The position numbers and the translations under genes are program-made. A stretch of 64,000 nucleotides of DNA, taken from the NCBI RefSeq assembly GCF_004784475.1, contig NZ_SRRT01000006.1, positions 62,001 to 126,000 of the forward strand, in the 5' to 3' direction. Below are positions 16,483 to 25,114 of the stretch, piece by piece (within the stretch, counting starts at the first letter, position 1; every line of letters starts with the position of its first letter). The stretch is from Streptomyces bauhiniae. Lineage in GTDB: Bacteria > Actinomycetota > Actinomycetes > Streptomycetales > Streptomycetaceae. Under the pieces are notes generated by a model. It made no database searches. It was not told the DNA's origin and saw only the letters and a program-made list of their open reading frames with translations.

Positions 16483-17208
16483 ATGACCGAGCCTCCCATC
16501 GGCGGCCCCACGCAGGGCGGCCCGTACGAACCGAACCCCGGCGCGGGCCAGGCCCCGCCCGGCAGCGCCACCGGGCCCGACGCGGTCCGGATGGACAAGG
16601 ACCGTGAGCGCGCGGAGCGGGAGCGTCACGACTACGAGGAGCCGTTCGAGGGACCGCTGCACATGCTGTCCCAGGCGGCCTGGCAGGTCGTGCTGCTCAC
16701 CGGCATCGCCTCGCTGATCCTCGGCATCCTGGTACTGATCTGGCCGGGGGCCACCCTGGTCGCGGTCGGCGTGCTGTTCGGCCTCTATCTGCTGGTCAGC
16801 GGTGTCTTCCAGCTCGTCTCGGCCTTCGGCACGCACAAGAAGACCTCGCTGCGGGTGCTGGCCTTCCTCAGCGGCGGTCTGTCGATCCTGCTGGGCCTGC
16901 TCTGCTTCCGGGGGCCGATGCAGTCGATCCTGCTGCTGGCGCTGTGGATCGGCATCGGCTGGCTGATCCGGGGCGTCACCCAGACCATGGCCGCCGTCTC
17001 CGACAAGGGGATGCCCGCGCGCGGCTGGCACATCTTCCTCGGCATCGTCACCTTCATCGCCGGCATCGTGCTGATCGACTCCCCCTTCGAGTCGGTGGCC
17101 GTGCTGACCCTGGTCGGCGGCTGGTGGCTGATCGTCGTCGGCATCGTCGAGATCATCACCTCCTTCCGGATCAAGGGCCGCGCCAAGGACATCCCGCAGA
17201 CGGTCTGA
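16483..17208 (+). CDS. HdeD-family (DUF308) membrane protein
   Basis: The 241-residue protein starts at ATG 16483 (MTEPPIGGPTQGGPYEPN). A Pro/Gly-rich and then charged cytoplasmic N terminus (about 1-60) precedes six membrane helices with the internal repeat of HdeD proteins (LILGILVLIWPGATL... and ...FIAGIVLIDSPFESV). In E. coli HdeD is tied to acid resistance; in actinobacteria its role is unknown. The cytoplasmic extension is typical of Streptomyces members. Confidence 0.85.
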   Translation: MTEPPIGGPTQGGPYEPNPGAGQAPPGSATGPDAVRMDKDRERAERERHDYEEPFEGPLHMLSQAAWQVVLLTGIASLILGILVLIWPGATLVAVGVLFGLYLLVSGVFQLVSAFGTHKKTSLRVLAFLSGGLSILLGLLCFRGPMQSILLLALWIGIGWLIRGVTQTMAAVSDKGMPARGWHIFLGIVTFIAGIVLIDSPFESVAVLTLVGGWWLIVVGIVEIITSFRIKGRAKDIPQTV

Positions 17209-17325
17209 CCCGCGGCCCCCGTCGCTCTCCTCCGGTCGTCAACCTCCCGCCGCCGTCGTACGCCGTGCGGGCGGACTTCGGCGGCCGGAGGCGCAGCGGG
17301 GGGCTTCGGCGGGGAGAGGACCCGC

Positions 17326-17649
17326 GTGAGCACCGCGCGTCCTCGTGCCTCGCGCGCCCGGAGCTGGTTCCGGGCGCTCGTGCTGCTGCTCGCCCTGTCG
17401 GTGCCCGGCGGCCATGTGGCCCTCGCGCAGACCGGCCCGGTGCCGGGCATGGCCCAGGAATACGAGCACGACCTGCACGCCACCCCGGCCCGCCCCGGCG
17501 CCCGCACCCGCCACCACGCCGGCCTCCCCGACCGCACCGCTCCCCCGCCCGCCCCCGCGTCCGCCCCGGCCGGCGCGGCACCGGACCCGGAACGCACGCG
17601 GCCCCCGTACCCCGCACCCCTCCTCAGCACGGTCGTCCTGCGCTGCTGA
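17326..17649 (+). CDS. Small predicted secreted protein, Pro/Ala-rich
   Basis: This protein has 107 residues from a GTG start preceded by GGGGAGAGG. It has a basic N terminus and a hydrophobic core (FRALVLLLALSVPGGHVALAQ) forming a signal peptide, then a His-containing stretch (EYEHDLHATP) and a Pro/Ala-rich tail ending in Cys. No family is recognised. Confidence 0.55.
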   Translation: MSTARPRASRARSWFRALVLLLALSVPGGHVALAQTGPVPGMAQEYEHDLHATPARPGARTRHHAGLPDRTAPPPAPASAPAGAAPDPERTRPPYPAPLLSTVVLRC

Positions 17650-17705
17650 GCGGACCGAGCAGTCGGCACCGCTCACATCAGCTCGGATGCAGGAGGACCA
17701 CAGCC

Positions 17706-17822
17706 ATGCCCACCGACCCTTACGCGGTCCTGCGCGCCCTGCTGCGCGCCGAGGCCCGCCGCAACGCACCCGCCCAGCGGGACAAGAAGGCTCAGCGGCC
17801 GCCCGAGGAGAAGCGCCGCTGA
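17706..17822 (+). CDS. Very small basic protein
   Basis: The 38-residue sequence begins MPTDPYAVLRALLRAEARRN and ends in a Lys/Glu/Arg-rich tail. A near-perfect AGGAGG stands 9 bases before the ATG. The N-terminal amphipathic helix and highly charged tail suggest a folded micro-protein or a peptide bound to a partner. The function is unknown. Confidence 0.6.
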   Translation: MPTDPYAVLRALLRAEARRNAPAQRDKKAQRPPEEKRR

Positions 17823-17840
17823 CGCACCGGCGGGGGCGGA

Positions 17841-19397
17841 CTACCTCCCCCGCCGGGCCGTGCCGAACAGGGAGCGGGTGATCTCGCGGCCGAGCTGCGT
17901 ACCCACCGAGCGGGCCAGCGACTTGAACATCCCGCTGCCGATGACCTGTTCCACCAGCGAGGGCTCGTCCTCCCGCTTGGTCCTGGGTCCCTCAGCGGGG
18001 GCTTGAGCCTGGGCCGCCGTCAGCTTCTCGTACGCCGACTCGCGGTCCACAGCCTGTGCATAACGTCCGTACAGCGGCGACTCCCGTACCGCCCGGTCCA
18101 GCTCGGCCGGGTCCACCGGGCCCATCAAGGACTCCGGGGCGCGCAGCCGGGTGGCGGCGACCGGGGTGGGGGCGCCGTTCTCGCTGAGCACGGTGATGAC
18201 GGCCTCGCCGGTGCCGAGGCCGGTGAGGAGTTCCGCCAGGTCGTAGGGCGAGTCGGGGAAGGTCTTCACGGTCGCCTTCAGCGCCTTCTGGTCGTCCGGG
18301 GTGAAGGCGCGCAGGGCGTGCTGGACGCGGTTGCCGAGCTGGCCGAGCACGTCGGAGGGGACGTCCTTCGGGGTCTGGGTCACGAAGAAGACGCCGACGC
18401 CCTTGGACCGGATCAGCCGCACGGTCTGGGTGATGGCGTCCAGGAAGGCGTCCGAGGCGTCGTGGAAGAGCAGATGCGCCTCGTCGAAGAAGAACACCAG
18501 CTTCGGCTTGTCGGCGTCCCCCACCTCGGGCAGGTCGTGGAAGAGGTCGGCCAGCAGCCACATCAGGAACGTGGAGAACAACTGCGGCTTGTCCTGCACC
18601 GCGGGCAGCTCCAGTACGGAGACCAGGCCCCGCCCGTCCGGCGCGAGGCGCAGCAGGTCGGCCGTGTCGAACTCGGGCTCGCCGAAGAAGTCCGCCATGC
18701 CCTGCGCCTCGAACGCGGTCAGCGAGCGCAGGATCACCCCGGCCGTGGCGGTGGACAGCCCGCCGATGCCCTTCAGTTCGGGCTTGCCCTCGTCGGAGGT
18801 GAGGAAGGCGACGACCGCGCGGAGGTCCTTGAGGTCGATCAGCTCCAGGCCCTTGGTGTCGGCGTAGTGGAAGATCAGGCCGAGGGACTGCTCCTGAGTG
18901 CGGTTCAGGCCCAGCACCTTGGACAGCAGCACCGGCCCGAAGCTGGTGACGGTGGCCCGCACCGGGATGCCGTGGCCGATCCCGCCGAGCGCCAGGAACT
19001 CCACCGGGAAGCCCTCCGCCGACCAGCTCTGTCCGGTCTCCGCCGCGCGGGTGCTCACCCGGGCCCCGCCCTGGCCGGGCCGGGCGATGCCGGAGAGGTC
19101 GCCCTTGACGTCCGCGAGGAACACCGGGACGCCCTGCGCGGAGAGTTGCTCGGCGATGAGCTGGAGCGTCTTGGTCTTGCCGGTGCCGGTGGCGCCCGCG
19201 ACGAGTCCATGCCGGTTCAGCATCGGCAGCGGCACCCGTACCTGCGCCTCCGGGTGGCACACCCCGTCCCACAGCAGCGCGCCGAGGTCGAGCGCCGGGC
19301 CGGTGAAGGCGTAGCCGGCCGCGATCGGGCGGGCCGCGTCGGGCAGTTGGGCCGGGCCGGAGCCGTCGGGGGCGGGCGTGGTCGCGCTGTCGCTCAT
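17841..19397 (-). CDS. HerA-like ATPase (DUF853 family)
   Basis: This protein has 518 residues from the ATG at 19395-19397, preceded by GAGGGG. The P-loop is GATGTGKTKT (about 66-75) and Walker B is KLVFFFDEAHLLF. Further conserved parts are VPVFLADVKGDLSGI and FFVTQTPKDVPSDVLGQLGNRVQH, typical of HerA/FtsK-superfamily hexameric DNA pumps. The family is widespread in bacteria but its cellular task is not settled. It is convergent with 17706 and divergent from the small protein at 19529. Confidence 0.9.
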   Translation of the reverse strand: MSDSATTPAPDGSGPAQLPDAARPIAAGYAFTGPALDLGALLWDGVCHPEAQVRVPLPMLNRHGLVAGATGTGKTKTLQLIAEQLSAQGVPVFLADVKGDLSGIARPGQGGARVSTRAAETGQSWSAEGFPVEFLALGGIGHGIPVRATVTSFGPVLLSKVLGLNRTQEQSLGLIFHYADTKGLELIDLKDLRAVVAFLTSDEGKPELKGIGGLSTATAGVILRSLTAFEAQGMADFFGEPEFDTADLLRLAPDGRGLVSVLELPAVQDKPQLFSTFLMWLLADLFHDLPEVGDADKPKLVFFFDEAHLLFHDASDAFLDAITQTVRLIRSKGVGVFFVTQTPKDVPSDVLGQLGNRVQHALRAFTPDDQKALKATVKTFPDSPYDLAELLTGLGTGEAVITVLSENGAPTPVAATRLRAPESLMGPVDPAELDRAVRESPLYGRYAQAVDRESAYEKLTAAQAQAPAEGPRTKREDEPSLVEQVIGSGMFKSLARSVGTQLGREITRSLFGTARRGR

Positions 19398-19528
19398 CTC
19401 AAGGCCCCTCGTCCCGGTGACCGCCACTGCCGGTAGTCGCCGTAATGCCCGCTTTGCCGTGTCTTTTTCAGCGTCGCACTCCGCCGCCATGGCTGCGCCC
19501 GGAACGTCTGGGCCGGTAGGCTTTCCGT

Positions 19529-19825
19529 GTGATCTTCAAGCGCATCGGAAACGGCCGGCCGTACCCCGACCACGGCCGGGAGAGCACCCGGCAGTGGGCG
19601 GACGTCGCGCCGCGCCCGGTCCGCCTCGATCAGCTCGTGACCACCAAGCAGCAGCTCGACCTCGAGACGCTGCTCGCCGAGGACTCCACGTTCTACGGCG
19701 ACCTCTTCGCCCATGTCGTGAAGTGGCAGGGCGACCTCTATCTGGAGGACGGGCTGCACCGCGCGGTCCGCGCCGCGCTCCAGCAGCGCCAGGTGCTGCA
19801 CGCCCGCGTCCTCGAACTGGGCTGA
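19529..19825 (+). CDS. Small ParB/sulfiredoxin-like fold protein
   Basis: The 98-residue protein reads VRLDQLVTTKQQLDLETLLAEDSTFYGD, then KWQGDLYLEDGLHRAVRAALQQRQVLHARVLE. The order "LVPTQ... xVxDGxHRxxAA... xxxARV" resembles the ParB N-terminal/sulfiredoxin fold, where the HR pair sits in the nucleotide site. Some annotation pipelines label homologues as antitoxins; I see no toxin partner. The gene is divergent from the HerA-like ATPase. Confidence 0.7.
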   Translation: MIFKRIGNGRPYPDHGRESTRQWADVAPRPVRLDQLVTTKQQLDLETLLAEDSTFYGDLFAHVVKWQGDLYLEDGLHRAVRAALQQRQVLHARVLELG

Positions 19826-19948
19826 CCGGCTGTCGGGGCAAGCCCGACTGGCCCGTACGGGGCGCCGGTTACCCCTTTCGGGTTCGGCTACGCCGGATGG
19901 ACTGATCATCTAATAGGCATCGCGGCCTCGGCGCACTACGCTGCGCTC

Positions 19949-20590
19949 ATGAGCATGCTGACTCCCCCCGGCATGGGCGGTAAATACCGGATCACAGGGG
20001 ACACCTACCCTCGGATGCGCCCGCCCCGGCGACGCGGCAGGCTCGTCGCCGCCGTCGTGGCCTCCGTGGCCGCGCTGGGCGTCGCCGGCTGGGGCACGCT
20101 GCAGCTCATCGACGTCTTCACCGGCGGCGACGGCTCGGTGTCCGGTCACGCGGCGGACTGCCGCACCAAGGTCGCCAAGGCGGCTCCGGTCAAGGCCCTG
20201 CCCAAGCCCGGCACCATCACCGTGAACGTCTACAACGCCACCACGCGTTCCGGGCTCGCCAAGCAGACGGCGGACGAGCTGAAGAAGCGCGGCTTCAAGA
20301 TCGGCGACGTGGGCAACGCGGACAAGCAGTTCGACAAGAAGGTCAAGGGCACCGGGATGCTCATCGGTCCCGCCACCGCCCTCGACACCACACTGCCGGT
20401 GCTGAGCACCCAGCTCACGGACGCCGAGCGGCGTACCGACGCGGCCCGCAAGGGCACCGAGCTGGACCTCGTCATCGGGGACAGGTTCAAGGCGCTGACC
20501 CAGCGGCCGGCGGCCGACAGCGCGGTGACCAAGCTGACCGCGCCGGAACAGGTGGCGGCGGTCACGACCACCAAGAAGAAGACCTGCTGA
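19949..20590 (+). CDS. LytR C-terminal domain (LytR_C) membrane protein
   Basis: The 213-residue protein has a short cytoplasmic N terminus, one membrane helix (about 31-53, LVAAVVASVAALGVAGWGTL) and an extracellular LytR_C domain (ITVNVYNATTRSGLAKQTADEL... FKIGDVGNAD...). The domain accompanies LytR-CpsA-Psr proteins that attach glycopolymers to peptidoglycan, but the catalytic LCP domain is absent. It is therefore likely an accessory wall protein. A Lys-rich tail ends in Cys. Confidence 0.87.
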   Translation: MSMLTPPGMGGKYRITGDTYPRMRPPRRRGRLVAAVVASVAALGVAGWGTLQLIDVFTGGDGSVSGHAADCRTKVAKAAPVKALPKPGTITVNVYNATTRSGLAKQTADELKKRGFKIGDVGNADKQFDKKVKGTGMLIGPATALDTTLPVLSTQLTDAERRTDAARKGTELDLVIGDRFKALTQRPAADSAVTKLTAPEQVAAVTTTKKKTC

Positions 20591-20601
20591 ACCGCAGAGC
20601 A

Positions 20602-20640
20602 AAAAAAGGGGGGCCACCCAACCGGGCGGCCCCCCTTTTC
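20602..20640. terminator. Bidirectional terminator between LytR_C gene and upp
   Basis: AAAAAAGGGGGGCCACCC and GGGCGGCCCCCCTTTTC form a strong GC stem flanked by A and T runs, so it can stop transcription from both sides. Both genes converge here. Confidence 0.9.
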
Positions 20641-20647
20641 TTGGTAC

Positions 20648-21283
20648 CTACTCGGCCGCGCCGTACAGGCGGTCGCCCGCGTCGCCCAGGCCCGGCACGA
20701 TGTAGCCCTGCTCGTTCAGGCGCTCGTCCACCGCGGCGGTGACCACGGTGACCGGGGTGCCGGCCAGGTCACGCTCCAGGACCTCGACGCCCTCGGGAGA
20801 GGCCAGCAGGACCACGGCGGTCACGTCGTCGGCGCCGCGGTGGATCAGCTCGCGGATGGCCGCGACCAGGGTGCCGCCGGTGGCCAGCATCGGGTCCAGG
20901 ACGTACACCTGGCGGCCGGAGAGGTCGTCCGGCATGCGGGAGGCATAGGTCTCCGCCTGGAGCGTCTCCTCGTTGCGGATCATGCCCAGGAAGCCCACCT
21001 CGGCGGTCGGCAGCAGCCGGACCATGCCGTCCAGCATGCCGAGACCGGCCCGGAGGATCGGCACCACCAGCGGGCGCGGGCGGGCGAGCTTGACGCCGGT
21101 GGTCCGGGCGACCGGGGTCTGGATGTCGACGGCCTCGGTGCGCACGTCGCGCGTGGCCTCGTAGGCGAGCAGGGTGACCAGCTCGTCGGCGAGACGGCGG
21201 AAGGTCGCGGAGTCGGTGCGCTGGTCGCGCAGCGTGGTGAGCTTGTGAGCGACCAGGGGGTGGTCGACGACGTGGAGACGCAT
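20648..21283 (-). CDS. upp: Uracil phosphoribosyltransferase
   Basis: The 211-residue protein starts at ATG 21281-21283 (MRLHVVDHPLVAHKLTTLRD). It carries the PRPP-binding loop VLDPMLATGGT, the region RAGLGMLDGMVRLLP, and the C-terminal uracil-recognition segment GYIVPGLGDAGDRLYG. It converts uracil and PRPP to UMP for pyrimidine salvage. The gene is divergent from the small basic protein at 21380, with a 96-bp spacer that must hold both promoters. Confidence 0.97.
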   Translation of the reverse strand: MRLHVVDHPLVAHKLTTLRDQRTDSATFRRLADELVTLLAYEATRDVRTEAVDIQTPVARTTGVKLARPRPLVVPILRAGLGMLDGMVRLLPTAEVGFLGMIRNEETLQAETYASRMPDDLSGRQVYVLDPMLATGGTLVAAIRELIHRGADDVTAVVLLASPEGVEVLERDLAGTPVTVVTAAVDERLNEQGYIVPGLGDAGDRLYGAAE

Positions 21284-21379
21284 GTCTTCAACAGTAACCG
21301 TGCCCGCCCTGTGCCTCGTCTCGGCATCAAACCGCCCGTCCGGGGGAATGCGCACAAGACCGACCGGGGTGGTGAAACC

Positions 21380-21604
21380 GTGGCTGACCTGCCGAACCTG
21401 CCGAACAACGGCCCGGCGACGACCGGGGAGATCGGGCCCTTCAGGCCCCCGCAGCCCGAGACGGACGCCGAACGCAGGCGCCGCCGGGCCCAGTTCCTCC
21501 GCGACCTGGCCGAGGCCCGGCAACTGCGCGACCGGGTCCAGCCGCGCCGCGCCAAGGCGGCCCGGCTGCGCCACGCCATGCGCATGCGAACGTTCCGCTG
21601 GTAG
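21380..21604 (+). CDS. Small basic protein, conserved-looking
   Basis: A 74-residue protein from a GTG start (VADLPNLPNNGPATTGEIGP). The second half is a very basic helix (ETDAERRRRRAQFLRDLAEA, then RVQPRRAKAARLRHAMRMRTFRW). I recall similar small proteins beside upp in Streptomyces. It could bind nucleic acid or ribosomes; the function is unknown. Confidence 0.65.
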   Translation: MADLPNLPNNGPATTGEIGPFRPPQPETDAERRRRRAQFLRDLAEARQLRDRVQPRRAKAARLRHAMRMRTFRW

Positions 21605-21887
21605 CCCCGGCCGTCGTACGGTCCTGTCATCGGCGCTCGCGACGCCGCGTACGATCCGCAGGTGGCGGCGACGGGTGCGCTGGTGAGCCCTTCCCGGACC
21701 CGCCGTCGGCCGTTCGGTGACGGACGACCGAAACAGCCGGACACAGGGAGCCGAAGACGTCCCCTGAGCGACTTGTTTCTGCCACGATTCCCAGTGGGCG
21801 GACCCCGGAGCGCACCTGCTCCCCCGCCCGGACCTCCGCCGGGGGGACCCCCCGACCGGCACACCTATGACCAGTGGGAGAGTCACG

Positions 21888-22424
21888 GTGTACTTCGCCG
21901 CACTGCTCGCGCGCACCGAAGACGGGTGGGAAGCGAGCGACACGGAGCTCGACGATGTGGAGACCCTGTCCGATCTGGCCGACCTCGCCCGCGAGGCGTC
22001 GCCGGAGGAGGACACGGTGCTCGTCCTGATCGAGCAGGAGGACTCCTGGTTCGGGGTCGTCCGGGTGGACGGGGAGGAGGACCCCCGTATCTATGTCTCC
22101 GACGCGGCCGCCGCCGCCCGCAGCGCCTACGGGGAACTGCTCCTCACCGATGAGCTGCTGGGCCGCGAGCCCGGCGCGGACGACGGGCCCGACCTGGACG
22201 CCCTGGATCTCGACGGCACCGAGGACGGCGAGTCCGAGGAGACGGAGGACGGCGAGGAGTCGCCGGACGCCGACGCCGTCCCGCACAGCCCGGTCGGCGA
22301 CCGCGAGATCCTCGGCGATCTCGGGATCGGCGAGAAGGAGCTGCGCGCCCTGGACGCGGACGACGCCCTGGGCACGATCGCCGAGGTGCTGGGCGCCTCG
22401 GAAGTACTGGAGACCGTCCGCTGA
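21888..22424 (+). CDS. tRNA adenosine deaminase-associated protein
   Basis: This protein has 178 residues from the GTG at 21888, which follows GGGAGAG; an ATG at 21867 is an alternative. YFAALLARTEDGWEASDTELDDVETLSDLADLAREA is the recognisable start of the actinobacterial family found just before tadA. The middle is strongly acidic (EDGESEETEDGEESPDADA), and the end (LGIGEKELRALDADDALGTIAEVLGA) is helical. The biochemical role is not known. It lies 35 bp before tadA in the same direction. Confidence 0.88.
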   Translation: MYFAALLARTEDGWEASDTELDDVETLSDLADLAREASPEEDTVLVLIEQEDSWFGVVRVDGEEDPRIYVSDAAAAARSAYGELLLTDELLGREPGADDGPDLDALDLDGTEDGESEETEDGEESPDADAVPHSPVGDREILGDLGIGEKELRALDADDALGTIAEVLGASEVLETVR

Positions 22425-22459
22425 CCGCGCCGCACGAGATCCCGAGGCCCCCGAGGAAC

Positions 22460-22924
22460 ATGGACCCGGTGCGCGACCCCTGGCGCCCCGCGATGCGGCT
22501 CGCCCTGGCCGAGGCCGGGCGGGCCGCGCTCGGCGGTGACGTCCCGGTGGGCGCCGTCGTGCTCGGCCCGGACGGCACCACCGTGCTGGGCGCCGGGCAC
22601 AACGAGCGTGAGGCGACCGGTGATCCGACCGCCCACGCCGAGGTGCTGGCGCTGCGCCGGGCCGCCGCCGCGCTCGGCGAGTGGCGGCTGACCGGCTGCA
22701 CGCTGGTGGTGACGCTGGAGCCGTGCACGATGTGCGCGGGCGCGCTGGTCCAGTCCCGCGTCGACCGGGTCGTCTACGGCGCCCGCGACGACAAGGCGGG
22801 CGCGGCCGGCTCGCTCTGGGACGTCGTACGCGACCGGCGGCTCAACCACCGGCCCGAGGTCGTTCAGGGCGTGCTCGCCGAGGAGTGCGCCCGGCCGCTG
22901 ACGGAGTTCTTCAGAGGGCGCTGA
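22460..22924 (+). CDS. tadA: tRNA-specific adenosine deaminase
   Basis: The 154-residue cytidine/adenosine deaminase-fold protein has zinc and catalytic motifs THAEV-type (DPTAHAEVLAL, proton-shuttle Glu) and PCTMC (EPCTMCAGALVQSR). TadA converts A34 to inosine in tRNA-Arg(ACG), whose gene is also in this window (47311-47383). The length is normal. The associated acidic protein precedes it. Confidence 0.95.
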   Translation: MDPVRDPWRPAMRLALAEAGRAALGGDVPVGAVVLGPDGTTVLGAGHNEREATGDPTAHAEVLALRRAAAALGEWRLTGCTLVVTLEPCTMCAGALVQSRVDRVVYGARDDKAGAAGSLWDVVRDRRLNHRPEVVQGVLAEECARPLTEFFRGR

Positions 22925-22993
22925 AATACCTGCTGGGAGGGGCTCCGGGTATCGATTTCTGCCGATGGGGCACCTTGCTGTAAGGTCTCCCTC

Positions 22994-23078
22994 GGTAGCG
23001 TGTCCGAGCGGCCGAAGGAGCTCGCCTCGAAAGCGAGTGTGGCGCAAGTCACCGAGGGTTCAAATCCCTCCGCTACCG
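22994..23078 (+). tRNA. tRNA-Ser(CGA)
   Basis: GGTAGCG pairs with CGCTACC, the anticodon CGA is at 23028-23030, the variable arm is long and the T-loop is TTCAAATC. No encoded CCA follows (GCT...). Confidence 0.95.
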
Positions 23079-23083
23079 CTTGA

Positions 23084-23113
23084 GAAGGGCCCCGTCTTCG
23101 GACGGGGCCCTTC
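23084..23113 (+). terminator. Terminator hairpin after tRNA-Ser(CGA)
   Basis: GAAGGGCCCCGTC and GACGGGGCCCTTC form a perfect 13-bp stem closed by a TTCG tetraloop. Confidence 0.85.
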
Positions 23114-23249
23114 GTGCGTCCCGGCGTTGGCCCTCAGGGGCCCCTCAATTGACAATCGTGGCCGTCCTGTTGGGTGCGCGCAGGCCCGTGGCGGTTACAC
23201 TCGCCGCCGCAGGCAGGTCAGTGGGGCCGATGGGACAGGGGAGGCCGCG

Positions 23250-23429
23250 GTGGCGGTGAACGCCAAGAAGATCGTCGTGTTCGCGCTCGTGGTCTTCGCC
23301 ATGTACGTGATCATCACGGACCCGGCCAAGGCGGCCGACTACGTCCAGATAGCCTTCGAGGGCATATCGGACGCCGCCGGGGCCATCGGGGACTTCATGA
23401 CCTGGGTCGTGGACGGCGCGAAGAACTGA
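23250..23429 (+). CDS. Small single-pass membrane protein
   Basis: This protein has 59 residues from a GTG start behind GGGGAGG. VNAKKIVVFALVVFAMYVII is a positively charged start followed by a membrane helix, then an amphipathic C terminus (DYVQIAFEGISDAAGAIGDF). The normal third-position bias supports coding. The function is unknown; it precedes the Dabb protein by 28 bp. Confidence 0.7.
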   Translation: MAVNAKKIVVFALVVFAMYVIITDPAKAADYVQIAFEGISDAAGAIGDFMTWVVDGAKN

Positions 23430-23457
23430 CCGGCCGAAAGAGCAAGAGGTACGCCGC

Positions 23458-23751
23458 ATGATCCGGCACCTGGTCCTGTTCAAGCTCGATGAGGGTGTCG
23501 GGCGCGACGACCCGCGCGTCCAGGAGGGCGTGGCCGCCTTCCGCGCGCTCGGCGGGCAGATCGGCGAGCTGCGCTCCTGGGAGTGCGGCTGGAACGTCAC
23601 CGACCGCCCCATCGCCTACGACTTCGCCATCAACTCCTCCGTCGAGGACGCGGGCGCCCTCCAGCGCTACCTCGACCACCCCGCCCATCAGGCGGGCGTC
23701 GCGCTGTGGCGGGAGTTCGCCACGTGGGTGATCGCCGACTACGAGTTCTGA
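23458..23751 (+). CDS. Dabb (stress-responsive alpha/beta-barrel) family protein
   Basis: The 97-residue protein starts MIRHLVLFKLDEGV, the typical Dabb opening (IxHxVxFKL). It continues through RSWECGWNVTDRPIAYDFAI and AGALQRYLDHPAHQAGVALW to the terminal strand. Dabb domains form dimeric ferredoxin-like barrels; members include polyketide cyclases and stress proteins. No biosynthetic genes are adjacent, so the substrate is unknown. Confidence 0.88.
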   Translation: MIRHLVLFKLDEGVGRDDPRVQEGVAAFRALGGQIGELRSWECGWNVTDRPIAYDFAINSSVEDAGALQRYLDHPAHQAGVALWREFATWVIADYEF

Positions 23752-23775
23752 GGGCCGGGCAGGCCCGGACAGCGT

Positions 23776-23804
23776 GCCCTCCGCCGTTACGGCGGGGGGC
23801 TTTT
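23776..23804 (+). terminator. Intrinsic terminator after the Dabb gene
   Basis: GCCCTCCGCCG TTA CGGCGGGGGGC with a following TTTT: a compact hairpin and T-run. Confidence 0.85.
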
Positions 23805-23942
23805 CCGTGTCCGGCGATCCATCCATTGGCGTCGTTTGAGGCCCAACACGGAGTTATGCGGTGCTTGCACACAGTGCACATGTCTTGTGATGCTATGACC
23901 GCTTTTGACGGATGATTGACCGATGAAGAGGTGGCGTTGACC

Positions 23943-24800
23943 GTGTCGGCCAGTACTGCGCCGCCCCAGGCGGAGGCGCCCGCGACCCTCCCCGAGCCCT
24001 CCGCCGAGCCCGCCGCCGCACCCCCTCCCGAGAAGCGCCGGGGCGCCGACACCCGCGCCCTGACCCAGGTGCTCTTCGGCGAGCTGAAGAACCTCACCCC
24101 GGGCACCCCGGAGCACAACCGGGTCCGCGGGGCGCTCATCGAGGCCAACCTCCCGCTGGTGCGCTACGCCGCCGCCCGCTTCCGCTCCCGCAACGAGCCG
24201 ATGGAGGACGTGGTCCAGGTCGGCACCATCGGGCTGATCAACGCCATCGACCGCTTCGACCCCGACCGGGGCGTGCAGTTCCCGACCTTCGCCATGCCGA
24301 CCGTGGTCGGCGAGATCAAGCGGTACTTCCGGGACAACGTCCGCACCGTGCACGTACCGCGCCGGCTGCACGAGCTGTGGGTGCAGGTGAACGGGGCCAC
24401 CGAGGACCTCACCACCGCGCTCGGCAGATCCCCCTCCACCGCCGAGATCGCCGAGCGCCTCAGGATCAGCGAGGAGGAGGTGCTGTCCTGCATCGAGGCG
24501 GGACGCTCGTACCACGCCACCTCGCTGGAGGCCGCGCAGGAGGGCGACGGGCTGCCCGGACTGCTGGACCGCATCGGGTACGAGGACCCGGCGCTGGACG
24601 GCGTCGAGCACCGCGACCTGGTCCGGCACCTGCTGGTCCAGCTCCCCGAGCGCGAGCAGCGCATCCTGCTGCTCCGCTACTACAGCAACCTGACCCAGTC
24701 GCAGATCAGCGCCGAACTCGGTGTCTCCCAGATGCATGTCTCCCGGCTGCTCGCCCGGAGCTTCCAGCGGCTCAGATCGGCCAACCGGATCGAGGCATGA
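23943..24800 (+). CDS. sigF: SigB/SigF-family RNA polymerase sigma factor (SigF-like)
   Basis: This protein has 285 residues from GTG 23943; TTG 23937 and 23916 are possible alternatives. A Pro/Ala-rich N terminus precedes region 2 (PLVRYAAARFRSRNEPMEDVVQVGTIGLINAIDRFD), region 3 (PRRLHELWVQVNGATEDLTT) and region 4 with its helix-turn-helix (LTQSQISAELGVSQMHVSRLLARS). The lack of region 1.1 and the stress/sporulation-type sequence place it in the group 3 SigB/F class. In S. coelicolor sigF is late-sporulation-specific and lies beside sigN, matching this order; the name rests on that synteny. The upstream bases carry TGCACACAGTGCA, a possible operator. Confidence 0.87.
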   Translation: MSASTAPPQAEAPATLPEPSAEPAAAPPPEKRRGADTRALTQVLFGELKNLTPGTPEHNRVRGALIEANLPLVRYAAARFRSRNEPMEDVVQVGTIGLINAIDRFDPDRGVQFPTFAMPTVVGEIKRYFRDNVRTVHVPRRLHELWVQVNGATEDLTTALGRSPSTAEIAERLRISEEEVLSCIEAGRSYHATSLEAAQEGDGLPGLLDRIGYEDPALDGVEHRDLVRHLLVQLPEREQRILLLRYYSNLTQSQISAELGVSQMHVSRLLARSFQRLRSANRIEA

Positions 24801-25114
24801 CCGGCGCACGGGAGCACGGAACGGAAAACCGCAGGTAGCGGCCGTTCGTATGCGGGATCGAATGATCACCGTCAGGAGCGAATCACGGCACGTCGGCAGT
24901 GTCGGCAATTGTGCGCCGAAAGCCCGTCAAACCCCGGTCTGCCAGGGCTTCTTGGCGTCTCACGTGTCGACATGTCACTACAGCGCGTTGCCGACATGTG
25001 ACATTCTGCGGGAAGCGCGTTTGCCGGGGCTTCGGCGCCGGTAATTCAGGTGAAGGCCGCGCTGTTCGATCAGGACAGCGCGCCGCGACCGTCCCGCGAC
25101 CCAAAGGGGGTGGC
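24801..25114. promoter_or_regulatory. sigN upstream region with paired CGACATGTSAC repeats
   Basis: The 314-bp spacer has no gene. It holds two direct copies of CGACATGT(C/G)AC at 24968-24978 and 24992-25002, 24 bp apart, so on the same face of the helix. They stand 113 bp before the sigN ATG and are suited to binding a dimeric regulator pair. No regulator is identified. Confidence 0.45.
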
